Source: Apus apus (taxonomy: Eukaryota; Chordata; Aves; Apodiformes; Apodidae). From it: a stretch of 64,000 bases of DNA. Shown one piece after another: positions 24,246 to 34,658 of the stretch. Position 1 is the stretch's first letter. Every line of letters begins with the position of its first letter. Location of the stretch: the NCBI RefSeq assembly GCF_020740795.1, contig NC_067285.1, forward strand, positions 113,895,008 through 113,959,007, read 5' to 3'. A program made the position numbers and the translations under genes. The notes under the pieces were generated by a model, which was given only the letters and a program-made list of their open reading frames with translations, was not told the DNA's origin and did no database searches.

Positions 24246-27074
24246 CCTGGAAGTGTCTCCTCAGGTAGAAACCAGCTCAGATGCTCCTTCTCATTTTCCT
24301 CCCTGCTTCCCTGCCCAGTTTCCTCCTGCTGCTGTAGCCCATCTCGCTAGCATGCCAAGCTCTAACCTCTCTCCCGCTCTTGGAGACAGTCAGTCTGGAT
24401 GCTTGTCCCCTACCAACCCATTCCTCAACTCCCTGCAGAGCAATCCCTTCTTTGAGGACCTCCTCGCTGACCAGGTACTAAATTCTCCTTCACCTACTCA
24501 CTTTTTCTCTAGTTTCCTGCCTGGGCCACACGCTTCAACAGAGGTCGCTGGGAACTTTAATTCCTCTGAGGATTGCAGTCCCTCTGCCTCCCTAAGACAT
24601 AAAGACCCGGAGAGGGAGCCTCCAGCCAAAAGCGTTTGTGTCCCTGTGCCAGAAACTACTCCCCCATCACCAGGAGACCTTCCTCCTCCAGATGAGAAAC
24701 CCGCTGTCCCTCCTCCCCTCTCGGAGTGGGACGACACCTTCGATGCCTTTGCCACCAGCAGGCTCAAACCAGAGCTGAAGAAGGACACCTTCTTTGCTTC
24801 AGTGGCAGCAGAGGGCATGGCTTTTATCGACGATCCCGATGCTGCCAGCCCGACGGAAAGGTCAGCCGAGCCTGCCCACCAGGAGGGGACAAAAGTCTTT
24901 GCGAAGGCTGATGCACCCATGGGCAGCGAGATGCCTGCAGCGCTCAGGTCTTGGACGAATTTCTCTGGCCTGGATGTGGGGGCAAACTTGGTGAGCACAA
25001 CGCAGGAGGCGACTGTGATAGAGGATGTGCTGAGCCCCGTGTCTGCAGGGCCGGTGGGAAGGAGGAGGAAGAGCAGCACCCCGACGGGCTGGACAGCTGC
25101 GCTTGCCTCGGGAAATCCAGGGGACAAAGAGGCTTCCACAGCACTGAGGGCTGAAAATAGCTCTAGGGAGGAAGGGGACGGTAATGAGGAGGAACCTTCT
25201 AGTGCAGGGACAAACGGATGGATGACCATTGCCACCGAAACAGCTCCTGACCTGTCAGAGAGCACCCAGAGTGCGGCTGGGCAGGAGCAGCTGGGTCAGG
25301 AGAGCACCCTGAGCCCGCAGCCAGCCCTGCTGGGCGACGGTGCCTTCCAAGCCCCGAGCAGATCCAGCGCTTGCGTGTTGCCCAGGAGCTCCTTCACCCC
25401 CGAGCCCGTCTCCGAAATCCTGCCAGGCGGCAGCAACGTGGTGGCCGTGCCCCCACGGGTGCTCACAGATGTGGCAGCACCACGGTTCCCCATGGCCCCC
25501 GGGCCAGGGATGGAGCCCCAGGGTGCTGGTGCTGAGGAGGAAACCTTCGACATCCGGACTTCAGTCTACAGGCTCCAGGCCAGCATGCGGCTCGGGGCCA
25601 TCAGCTCCGACGTCGGGGAGAGCCACGGAGGCCTCTCTCCATGGACAGCTTCCCGAGGGAGGGAAGAGATGGCCTCTGGCTTGGCCGTGCCGCCCCCCAA
25701 GCCTCCCAGGTGGTTTGCAGCAGCAGGTGGCAGAGGGGACAGTGAGGAGGAGGGTGCTGGCAACCCGCAGCCAGGGCGGAGAGGCAGTCAGGAGCCGTGG
25801 GAAGACCTGGAGGGCACGAAGGCAGGTGTGGAGCTGCCGAGGAGCTGGCTGAGCAGCGAGCCCTCTGTCCCTGCATCTCCCACCCCGCCCGCTCTGCCGG
25901 TGGATGAGGCTGAAGCTGGGAGCAAGTTCCCAGTGTCCGAGGATGCTGAATCCACACGCTCAGCAGCTAATCTGGAGGCGCCAGCCAGTGGGCTGGCCAA
26001 AGGGGACACCTCTCTGGGGGAAGAGTGGTCAGAGATGAACGAAGCAGACGTGGCTGAGCGGTTTGAGACTTGCCTGTCAAAGTTCTCCGTAGATGGGTTA
26101 GGCCAGCTGGGTGCTAAGGAGGGCAGGAGCCAGCCAGGGTCATCCCCTCTGGTGGGGGCTGCAGACGTGGCCTCCGAGCAGGAGCTGCTCCCTGAGGAGC
26201 TGAGCACGTCAGAACTAAATCCACCTTCCAAGCCAGATCTGAGCCAGCTGGAAACCTTCTGGACAGCTCTGGAAGAGCAGGAGGCAGCCGGTCACCCTGA
26301 GGATCTCAGCCCAGCAGCACTACCCCAAAGGTTAGCGCGTGGGGAGAGTCCACCCCAGCCGGAGCTGGTGTGGGGTGATGGTGAGGGGCAGCGTGGGCCA
26401 GTGGCTGTCCCTGCTGAGCAAGAGGGAGACCACCCTGAGCCTTGTGTCCCCGTGGCTGTGGGCGACCCTTTCTGGGAGGCAGAGCAGGGCAGCCCCCCTG
26501 GCAGCGAGCCCCAGGGGCTGCGGCGCCGGTGCTTGGCAGACGGCAGGATAGACTGCAAGAAGGCTGATTTCTGGGAGGCAGACAGGGCGGAGGAGAGGCA
26601 CGAGCAGGACTCATCATCCCCGAGAAATCCCTTTGCTCCAGCACTCAGCCCAAATATCCCAACCAATCCCTTCGTGGAGAAGCCACCAGACCCCCTCCCT
26701 GTCCAAGCTGTGCTGCTCGAAAAGCTTGGTCAGGGAGACTTCAGCTTCACCACCCTCCCCAAGGAAGCCCTTGGGAAAGGCTTCCAGCCCACTAACCTCC
26801 CCGAGGACCCGCTAGGCCAGCCTCCTTTCCTGCATGACAGCCAGCCCTTGGCCTTCTCCACCCCTTTCCTTGTGGCTGCAACTAACCCTGACCAGTTTGA
26901 TTTCCCCTCCCCTGCCGCGTGCCCCCCGAGCAGCGGGGTCCCTGCCGCCGCCAGCCGCGCAGCCGCCCAGCCCTGCCCTTTGCCGCAGTCCGGTGACACA
27001 CAAGCTTCAGCGCTCGTGGTTTTGCCCAGGGAGACACAGCCAGCTGAGAAGCCCTTTTGCCAGCAGACGACCAG
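24246..27074 (+). CDS. RAB11FIP5: RAB11FIP5 large in-frame (cassette) exon with four NPF motifs
   Basis: A 2,829-base exon (943 codons) open throughout, with a good acceptor (TCTTCCCTCCACAG) and donor (GTGAGC). It enters with one base needed to complete a codon and leaves with AG, the same phase as the exon 3/exon 4 junction, so it can be included or skipped without a frame change. The product is acidic, Ser/Pro/Glu-rich and predicted disordered. NPF tripeptides lie at exon residues 58-60, 67-69, 795-797 and 808-810; NPF is the ligand of EH domains, such as those of the EHD proteins that work with Rab11 effectors. Acidic-aromatic clusters EWDDTFDAF and DPFWEAE (residue 741 on) resemble adaptor-binding motifs. 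Large optional exons are known in class I FIPs such as RAB11FIP1. That this exon is alternative here is inferred from phase and context. The antisense frames open across it are compositional shadows. Confidence 0.9.
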
Positions 27075-29964
27075 GTGAGCACTCCGGGGGAAGGCAAAGG
27101 GTGTGTGATTTGGTCGAGGTGAACCCTGTCCTCCCTTCTGCCCGTATCGGGGGGCCCGGTAAGTGGACCCCGGCTCCGTGTCGGCAGCTCGCGGTTGCGC
27201 TGACTCCCAGGAGGCCGCTCCGTGTGTTGCTGCAGGTGTCCTCTTCCCTCGCCTTCCCGTGGTCCCAGAGAGTCCAGCCTGAGCAGCTTGAAGCCTTGGC
27301 TCTCTGGGATCATGGTGGGCAATGGCCTCTGGTGTCCTGTGTTTGCCCTGAACTTGGGCAGAAGGTTTGACACGTGCTGAGCACCCAGCCGCAGCGGAGC
27401 TGCATCCGCGTTTCACTCCGCGCTGGTTCTGGTTCCATCATCTTCCCTGTGCTTGCAACATAGGTGCCTTTCCATGTCTGCCAGGAGAGCTTCCAGCTGT
27501 TGATGCTCTCATGAATCTCTTCCATGGCATGTGTGCAGCTGCTGCCCCCTCCCTTTTCATTACTTCAGCTCTGGTTTCTTTCCTTTTGGAATGACCCTCA
27601 GGTACTAAAAACCTTCTTCCCTCCATAGCCAAAAGACCCCCACGTAGTTTCACCAGGTGGTGTCAAACTGCTGTTCTCCCCTCCCTCCTGCCAAGATGCC
27701 CCTTGGTTATGAAGCAAGTAGGACTTATCCTTGAGGATAATGGGAAGGGGGGTGGGATACTGTGGTGGTGCATCAGAGGAAAGAAGGGGCTGTTCCTCCT
27801 CCCAGGTCAGTCTTGGGCTTGTAGAGAAGCCACCAAGCAGAGCAGGATGCTGCATTTAGGGCATGGAGTCTTGCTCTGTGTCCATCCAGGTTTCCTGGTG
27901 CACCTTCCCCTGGTCTGACTGGGCAGGGCCATGGATCAAGCACCAAGGATCAAGCTCTTAGGGTTTACATGGGGACATGGGTCTCCCAGCAGTGACTTAT
28001 TTGGCAAAAGGCAAATGGAGCTTCACGGGGTCACTGAAATAATAAAATCCATCTGACCAAGATTGGCTACGTCCTCATGGAGAGAGAGGGCAGGAGGATG
28101 AGGACAGCAGAGCTTAGCTGAGCTCCAGCCCTCCTTGCATGGGGTTCCCTCCTTGGCTTGAGCAGGGTTTGATGTGCAACATGACCCTGGGGGCAAAGAC
28201 CAGCAGCTGTGGGTCTGCTAGGTGATTTTTAAAATTTTTGTTTTCTTTGTAAAATTTATTGAGGCCAGATCCTCAGGTTGTTCTTATGGACAACCTTGTT
28301 AAATCTGCAGATTTCAGGTAGACAGAAACCTTCTGGACTTTGGTGATGCTTGTTGTGTTTCGTGGAAAGAGAAGTGTCCTGCAACCCAAAGGTAAAATGA
28401 GAGAAGTGTAGTCCCAGGACCCTCTTAGTGCATAGTACAGTCATCTCCAGGTTTGACTGTGCATCCACCCAAAGCTTGACTCATGGGAGGAATGTGGCCT
28501 TGGACCAAAGAGCTGGTCGTCATGTCGGTGCTGGCTTCTGTCATGAGACACATCTGAGAAGTCCTCAAACATCTCCTCTGGTTTCCCTACCTGTAAACAT
28601 GGATGATTTGGATACTTGCTGCCGTGATTCAAGAATCTCTGAAGAGTTAGTGAGGTCTCTCTGGAAAGCTCTGAGGATCTGCACTAATTTATAAGGTTGG
28701 GGAGATATGACTAATTGTCATGGGGGCAGAGAGGCAAGGTGGAAGGACTTTTTTGGGGTCTCCATGGTGATGCTTGCTATTCCTAGAAGAATCTCCTGTT
28801 AGGCTGGTCAGTGGCATGTAGACAAAGAAGTACATGGTAAGAAAGAGGTGGAAGGAAAGACTTCAAACTTGGAACAGGCTTTAAGGCTTAGCTGGGTCAA
28901 AAGTGTCTTTCGCTTCCATCAGATAAAGAAAGAGCTGGTACCTCATGTGGATTGTTGAGAGTCTGGTGTGCTGGGGTTGTGTGTCCTCCTTGGGAGGCAT
29001 GGAATCTGGGTGTGGGGACCCATGTCCTCTTCCCAGGAGGCCACAGTGGCTCTCTGCTGGCCATCATGTTCAAGAGGGCAAGTCAAGTGGCAGACCAGTA
29101 TACCTGAGTGACACCAGCACTTCCTGCCTGGTCACAGAGCTGGGACATTGTGTCCTCCTGGAACAGCTTCAGCTTTGAAGATGCAGCAGAGGAATTCAGA
29201 GTCCTGAAGAGGACATGTTGGGATTGCATTTACAGGTCCTTCCCCACTCTCCTGCAGCCAGGGAGGGCTCTCAGGTGCAGATGGGGTGAGGTGGGTGCTC
29301 AGAGCATCAGCTGCAACAATCAAGTGTGCAGAGGCTTCACTTTCTGCTCCTTGGGGAAGGGTGGAATGGTGGGAAGGTGTCTCTGGGCACACCTCCCAGT
29401 ACAGGTAGGACCTAAAGGGCAGCCCCTGACAGTGCTTTGGGGACTCCAGTGCCTTGGAGGTGCCCAGCAGTTGTGCAGCTCCTTACCCATCAGTCAGCAA
29501 CTGGGATGTGTGACTGTTGTAGCCTGCCATGGCTTTTGTAGGTGACAGGAGTGGGGACCTCATGGGTGCTGAGGTGGTATTGGCACATCCTGCTTTGTGC
29601 CTTCTCCATGTCAAGCAGAATTACTGTCTTCTGAAAATGAGGTTTCATGGTCTTTGTGATCTGTGTGTTATCCTTGTGGGAGCTCCTGGAGCTTGGAGAG
29701 TGACTTGCTACATCCACAGGGAGACGTGGGGGACGAGTTGCTGATCCCCTTCCATTCATTCAGTCATTCCCTTTCCTCCTGTAGCCCCTTTCTCCACAGA
29801 GGTCTGGCCCTCAGGTGCTGTGTAGGGCTGCAGGCACAGCAGCTTGTCCACGAGAGACTGATTTCCTTGGATTTGTTGTCTCCTTCTCTCTGAGTAGTAT
29901 TTTAATGCCTTGACAAAGACCTAGTATCCACGTGGCCATAGGGGGATCTCCCCAGGTGTTCACT

Positions 29965-30270
29965 CTGCTCAGCAGTGACCTCGGGAGCCTCAGGGAAAGC
30001 TGTGCTGGGACACAGCAAGGAAATGGGCTCAAGTTGCACCAGGGGAGGTTCAGATTAGATGTTAGAAGAAAATTCTTCACTGAAAGGGTTATCAAACATT
30101 GGAACAGGCTGTGCAGGGAGGTGGTGGGTTCACCATCCCTGGAGGTGTTTAGAAGACACGTGGATGTGGTGCTGAGAGACATGGTTCAGCCCTGGACTTG
30201 ATTGAGTTGGGTTTGTGGTTGGACTCAATGGTCTTAAGGGTCTTTTCCAGCCATAAGGGTGTGATGACTC
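29965..30270 (+). mobile_element. CR1 LINE fragment, tail type B
   Basis: CACCAGGGGAGGTTCAGATT, CATTGGAACAGGCTGTGCAG and GGTTGGACTCAATGGTCTTA place it with the other type B copies. The tail is degenerate. Confidence 0.85.
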
Positions 30271-32761
30271 TAGGGCTGCTCAGGGAGAGGGTAGTGGCTG
30301 TGCCACTGTCACCCTGAGGTGGTTCATCTTGAACTTGTTGAGCTCCATCGTGGACCTGTGTCCCCTGAGAGATGTGGCACTGCCCAGGGCTGTCAGTGTG
30401 AGCAGCTGATTGCTCCTCTCAAGTTCACATTCATCAACCAGTGGATGGAAGCAGGGCCAGCTTCTCAGCAGATCCATCAGGACTTCAGACTTGCCTGGGA
30501 GGTGTGAAGCAACCTCTGCTCACCTGGAATGACCTGGTGCCGGCAGTCCCGGGGTGGGATGCAGGTGGAGGAATGTCTTTGGAGCCTCTCAGAGGGACAA
30601 ACTGAGGAGCAAATCCCCTGCTCTGCCCAGCAGGAGCCCTTGCACCCACCACCCTCTCAGCAGGAAGGAATGAGATAGTGGATCTTCTCTTTTTTTTTTC
30701 CTTAAAATACCTTTTTCAGCTCTTCAGAGGTGAATGTTGTCCCCCTTGCAGTGGGGCTGAAAGCTGCCTGAGACCAGCCTTCCAGTGGGAAATGTCTCCC
30801 TGCTGTCATAAAGCATCTGAGCTATCCCAAGACGGGTTTCCATTCTGTGGAGTTGTCCCAAAGAGGTCCTCTCCAGAGGTCTGAAATGGTTGGGGTGTTT
30901 GTGGCAGTGCCCTGCAGAGCTCCTGCTGAGGGGTGCCAGGCTCCTGGAGCCGAGCTCTGTGTTGGTTTGTGTGCTGGCTGAGGGGGTGTATGAGGTGACA
31001 GTGGCACTTGGGGCTGCCTGGCTGTGACCAGCCATCCTGGAGGCTCCCCAGCCACCCTCCTCCCCAGGCGCTGTTTTAAGGAACAGCAGAAGTCCTGCAG
31101 TTGGAGTAGCTCTGACTTCCCCAGCTCTTGCAGTGAGCTCCTCTCATTTTGGGGCAGGGAGGAGGTTAACAGCAGGCCCAGCAAGCGGAGTCATTACTGC
31201 TGGTTTCTTGAAGGACTTGGGAAAGAGCAGTTTTTCAGGATCTGTGCATGGTCTGGTTCTGGTTCACTCTCACCCCGTTTTACCTTGTAACAACCAGCCA
31301 ACTGTTGGATCACTGGTAACCTGGTGCCTGCTGGTGGAGGGTTGAGTCCAGGCTGGAGAGTGCTTGAGGCTGAGGTGCAGAACCCTCTCCAGCCCTTGGT
31401 GCTGTCAGTGGAATCCCACTCGGGTTTGTGGGATCCCTCTCCATCCTTTCAAGCTGTCTGGGAACCCTTGGCTGTGTCCACGTGCTTGGACAGCTCTGAT
31501 GAGGAGTGTTGAGCCTTTGGATTGTTGGAGCTGGTCAGTGGCTACCATTGCTGTCCTCTCCTAGCAAATGGGTGACAAGAGAGATCATCATCATGGTTGA
31601 AGAGGACTTCTAGACATGCCCTGTCAGCACAATGGGGAGATGGCTTGGTACATCCTGATCTTGTCACCACTGAAAAGGCATGAGGACACCAGCCTTGAGG
31701 ACCTGGGCCACCCACCTGATGGATGCCTTCTGTGAAGATGCTGCCATTGTCCTAGCCTCACCCATCATCTCTGACCTGAAGCGGGGTTGAAAGCCACCTG
31801 CTCTGCTATTGACATAGAGATAAAGGGCCATTGAGCAGTTGTAGCTTCAGCTGGACTTGAGAGGGCTCTGCCCAGCCCATCTAACAGCTCACTCAGAACT
31901 GTGGGTGTTATTCCTCCTCCCACAACCCATCCTGCCAACACCCTGAGGTCCTCATTGGTAAAGACAGACTGTACTTGGTCACCTTGCTTGAGAGCTCCTC
32001 TGGGCAAGATGTTCCCCTTCCCCTGTGGTGGTGTTTGGACTCAGCAGTTGGGATTATCACCCTTTGCAGGGTGGCTGCTCCATCTGAGGAGTGCAGAGGC
32101 TTCGTGGAGCTCCTGGGTAGATTTTAAGACCTTTTCATCCCAAAGGGGGTGCACGGGGCTGCCTGTTCCTTGCCGGAAGGCAGCATCAGGTCACTTCTCT
32201 TTCCATCACCCTGAAAAGCAAACACACTTGGTTTAAGCCCAGAAACAATCCTTTGGGTGAAGACTGAGGCAAAAATACATGAAAACGTAATTCCTCCATA
32301 ACTGCCAAAGGAGGTGTGTTCAGACACCATCTCCTCAGCTTCCCTTTTCCTAGTGGAGGGGGGCAAATTCTGTGGTGTCTCCCAGGCAGGTGGAGCCCAG
32401 CTCTTGGGCTGAGGCAGCACTGGTGCACGGTGGTGCAGGAGCATCTCTGTGGCATCAGTGGTGACCCCAGACACTCCTGGGGGCTCGTGGTCCCCAGATG
32501 TCCCTCTGGGCAACGGATGCACCAGCCCCTGGTTACGTTGGACCTGGGTTAAAACTCCCCCAGTTGTGCCAGCTCCTGGCAGCTGGGAGTGACAACCCCC
32601 AGAGCCCAGTGGGGACCCAGCAGCATAGCTGTGGGCATGGGGACCTGTTCTGTATCTCAGCCAAACACATGCCCTGGGGCTCCTTATCCGACCTCTGGGT
32701 GGGAATGGTGCTGGAGAGGGCTGAGGGCTGCCTGATCTGCAGGGCTCTGGCTCTTCTCTCC

Positions 32762-32938
32762 CTTCTGGAACAGTCTCCCAAGGGAAGTGGTAGATCCCCC
32801 CACACTGGACAGTTTAAAGTCTCAGCTTGACAGGGGGCTGAGCCATCTCATATCAACTAGAGCAGTACCTAGAAAGGTTGGACCAGATGGTCCTTGAGGT
32901 CCCTTCCAACCTGGCACTCTGTGATTCTATGATTCTCA
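32762..32938 (+). mobile_element. CR1-like fragment, tail type D
   Basis: GGAACAGTCTCCCAAGGGAA is followed by AAAGGTTGGACCAGATGGTC, CTTGAGGTCCCTTCCAACCT and a clean GTGATTCTATGATTCT tail. Confidence 0.8.
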
Positions 32939-33100
32939 GAGCAAGTGAATTCTTGAGCAACACAGGCACAGGCTGAGCTGTGTGGAGCTGACTAGATTTG
33001 ATAAGTGGGTCCCATCCCCACCCAAACAGCAGGGAGAGCCAGTGGTGTCACTCCCCAGCTTGGCAGGGTGTTGACTGTCCAACCTCCTTGTTCTCCTTAG

Positions 33101-33290
33101 TCCTCACGCGGTGAAGCCCATCAGCGCTGCCGTGCAAGAGGTCTCTGGTGAGAAGAAGCAGCAGCACAGGTCCAGCCTGTCCACAGCTCTGAGCAATGGC
33201 CTGGAGAAGCTGAAGACAGTCACCACGAGCAGTGTCCAGCCCGTGGCCCCCTCCTCTCACCTGGAGAAAACGGAGTCCAAGAAGTCAAAG
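33101..33290 (+). CDS. RAB11FIP5: RAB11FIP5 exon before the Rab11-binding domain
   Basis: A 190-base exon encoding S-PHAVKPISAAVQE..KKQQHRSSLSTALSNGLEKLKTVTTSSVQPV..KKSK. The HPVKP-like start and the SSLSxALSxGLEKLKTVT block are diagnostic of FIP5. The exon starts with a base that completes AG|T (Ser) left by either exon 3 or the large exon, and it ends on a codon boundary. The acceptor is TTGTTCTCCTTAG and the donor is GTAGGA. The open frame runs three codons past the donor before a stop, so the exon end rests on the splice site and homology. Confidence 0.94.
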
Positions 33291-34399
33291 GTAGGAACCC
33301 ACCGCTGAGGTGAGAGCTGTGTTTCCCACCTGTTTGAGATGTTCTATAGTTGGTGACAGAGATGCAGAAAACTGGGGTTGGAGGAGGTGGGATGGTGCCC
33401 TGCCACAGTGTGAGGGGAACCACGTGTATTAATTAACCCTGACATCCTTGATAGGTCCTGCCCAGCCTCCTGCTGGCCTCCCTTCCTCCATGACCTGGCC
33501 TCTGGACCTTCTCATCCCATTGTTCTTCTCCCTCCTCTTGCTTTGATTTGGGGTTTTTATTGTACAGTATTGAGTAAATGCCAGGTTACCCACAAGGCAT
33601 GAAAGGTGGAGGATGTGACATCTGCCTGACTGAAGGTCTGAGGGGTTTTTTCTCCTGGCAGTGGCAGCAGGAAGGTGCTTCCTGGAGCCTCACTCTGGTG
33701 CCTCTGGCCTGGCTGTATTTCAAACTCTGGCATGTTGAGGCAAGCAGGATACCTGCATGATGGGCCTGAGGACACGATCTCATGGGGCTGCCTTCTTCCC
33801 TGTGTCTACAGCTGATCTGTTTGCCTCCCCAGACCAACATGCAAAGATGCTGCTGCTGGGGTTCACCTGAGTGAATTCCCCCAAGGCTCTCTGGGAGCTC
33901 CAGAGGGGTTCTTCAGCTCTTCGTTCTCTTGTCCCCATCATCCAGACCTGCTGCCAGAGGGCTGGAAAGGGGGAGGCTCCAGAGAGGGGGAGTAGCTAAT
34001 GCCAGGCCTCGTTATGCCAGGCTAATGAGCTCTGTTGTGCCCATGCCCTTACTTCTGTTGGGGTGAAAGAAGTTTGACAGAGCCTTTGGGGAAACCCTGA
34101 CTGACTGAGCAGGTGGCCGTGCTCCACAGTCACCTGGAGCTGTGTGGAGAGGGCTGCATTGGCCTGGGTGTCTGGGCAGTTGTTCTGTCTCCAGTACTTT
34201 TGGGTGGCTGCATGGCACGTGGGAAAGCTGCTTCCTAAAGACACAACGAGGTGGCTGCACGATGTCTCAGGCTGCTCAGGTCAGATCTGGAAAGACAGGC
34301 CTAGGAACTGTTGATTGCTTTGGCTGTTGCTGCAAAGGCTAAGGGGAGCAGTGGTTTTCAGTTGACTTGCTTGAATGTTCCTCTTGGTTTCTGCCACAG
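33291..34399 (+). other. RAB11FIP5 last intron
   Basis: A 1.1-kb intron between the pre-RBD exon and the RBD exon (GTAGGA donor, CTGCCACAG acceptor). No CR1 copy or other feature was recognised. Confidence 0.85.
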
Positions 34400-34609
34400 G
34401 ATTCCACCATACTGGACCAGTCAGCCAAGTATTATCACTTGACCCACGATGAACTCATCCAGCTCCTGCTGCAGAGAGAGAAGGAGCTGAGCAAGAAGGA
34501 GGAGCACATCCGTGAACTGGAGAACTACATTGACCAGCTGCTGGTGCGCATCATGGAACAGTCTCCCACTCTCCTCCAGATCCCACTGGGGGAAAGCAAG
34601 GCCAAGTAA
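34400..34609 (+). CDS. RAB11FIP5: RAB11FIP5 last coding exon: Rab11-binding domain and stop
   Basis: Encodes 69 residues and a TAA stop. DSTILDQSAKYYHLTHDELI leads into a heptad-rich helix (LLLQREKELSKKEEHIRELE) and then NYIDQLLVRIMEQSPTLLQIP. This is the Rab-binding domain shared by the FIP family: a parallel coiled-coil dimer with the invariant YID core that contacts active Rab11. KYYHLTHDELI and SPTLLQIP identify FIP5 among class I members; FIP1 and FIP2 have ETPxILRxP at the second site. The acceptor is TTCTGCCACAG, phase 0. The C-terminus ends GESKAK, slightly longer than the mammalian tail as I recall it. The domain is intact, so the gene looks functional. Confidence 0.96.
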   Translation, partial: DSTILDQSAKYYHLTHDELIQLLLQREKELSKKEEHIRELENYIDQLLVRIMEQSPTLLQIPLGESKAK

Positions 34610-34652
34610 CCTCTCCCCAGAGACCAGCATCACCTGCCTAGAGCACTTCTGC

Positions 34653-34658
34653 AATAAA
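34653..34658 (+). terminator. Possible proximal polyadenylation signal
   Basis: A canonical AATAAA 44 bases after the RAB11FIP5 stop codon. The downstream sequence is C/T-rich rather than clearly GT-rich, so use of this site is uncertain. Confidence 0.3.

Larger units (their letters stand above)
27075..33100 (+). other. RAB11FIP5 intron 4 (after the large exon)
   Basis: A 6-kb intron with GTGAGC donor and TTCTCCTTAG acceptor. CR1 fragments lie at 29965-30270 and 32762-32938. The rest is unique sequence, and I saw no other exon. Confidence 0.8.

Noticed and set aside
24498..25265. A 255-codon frame on the - strand
   Set aside because: It mirrors the large RAB11FIP5 exon; serine-rich antisense frames are expected opposite such coding sequence.
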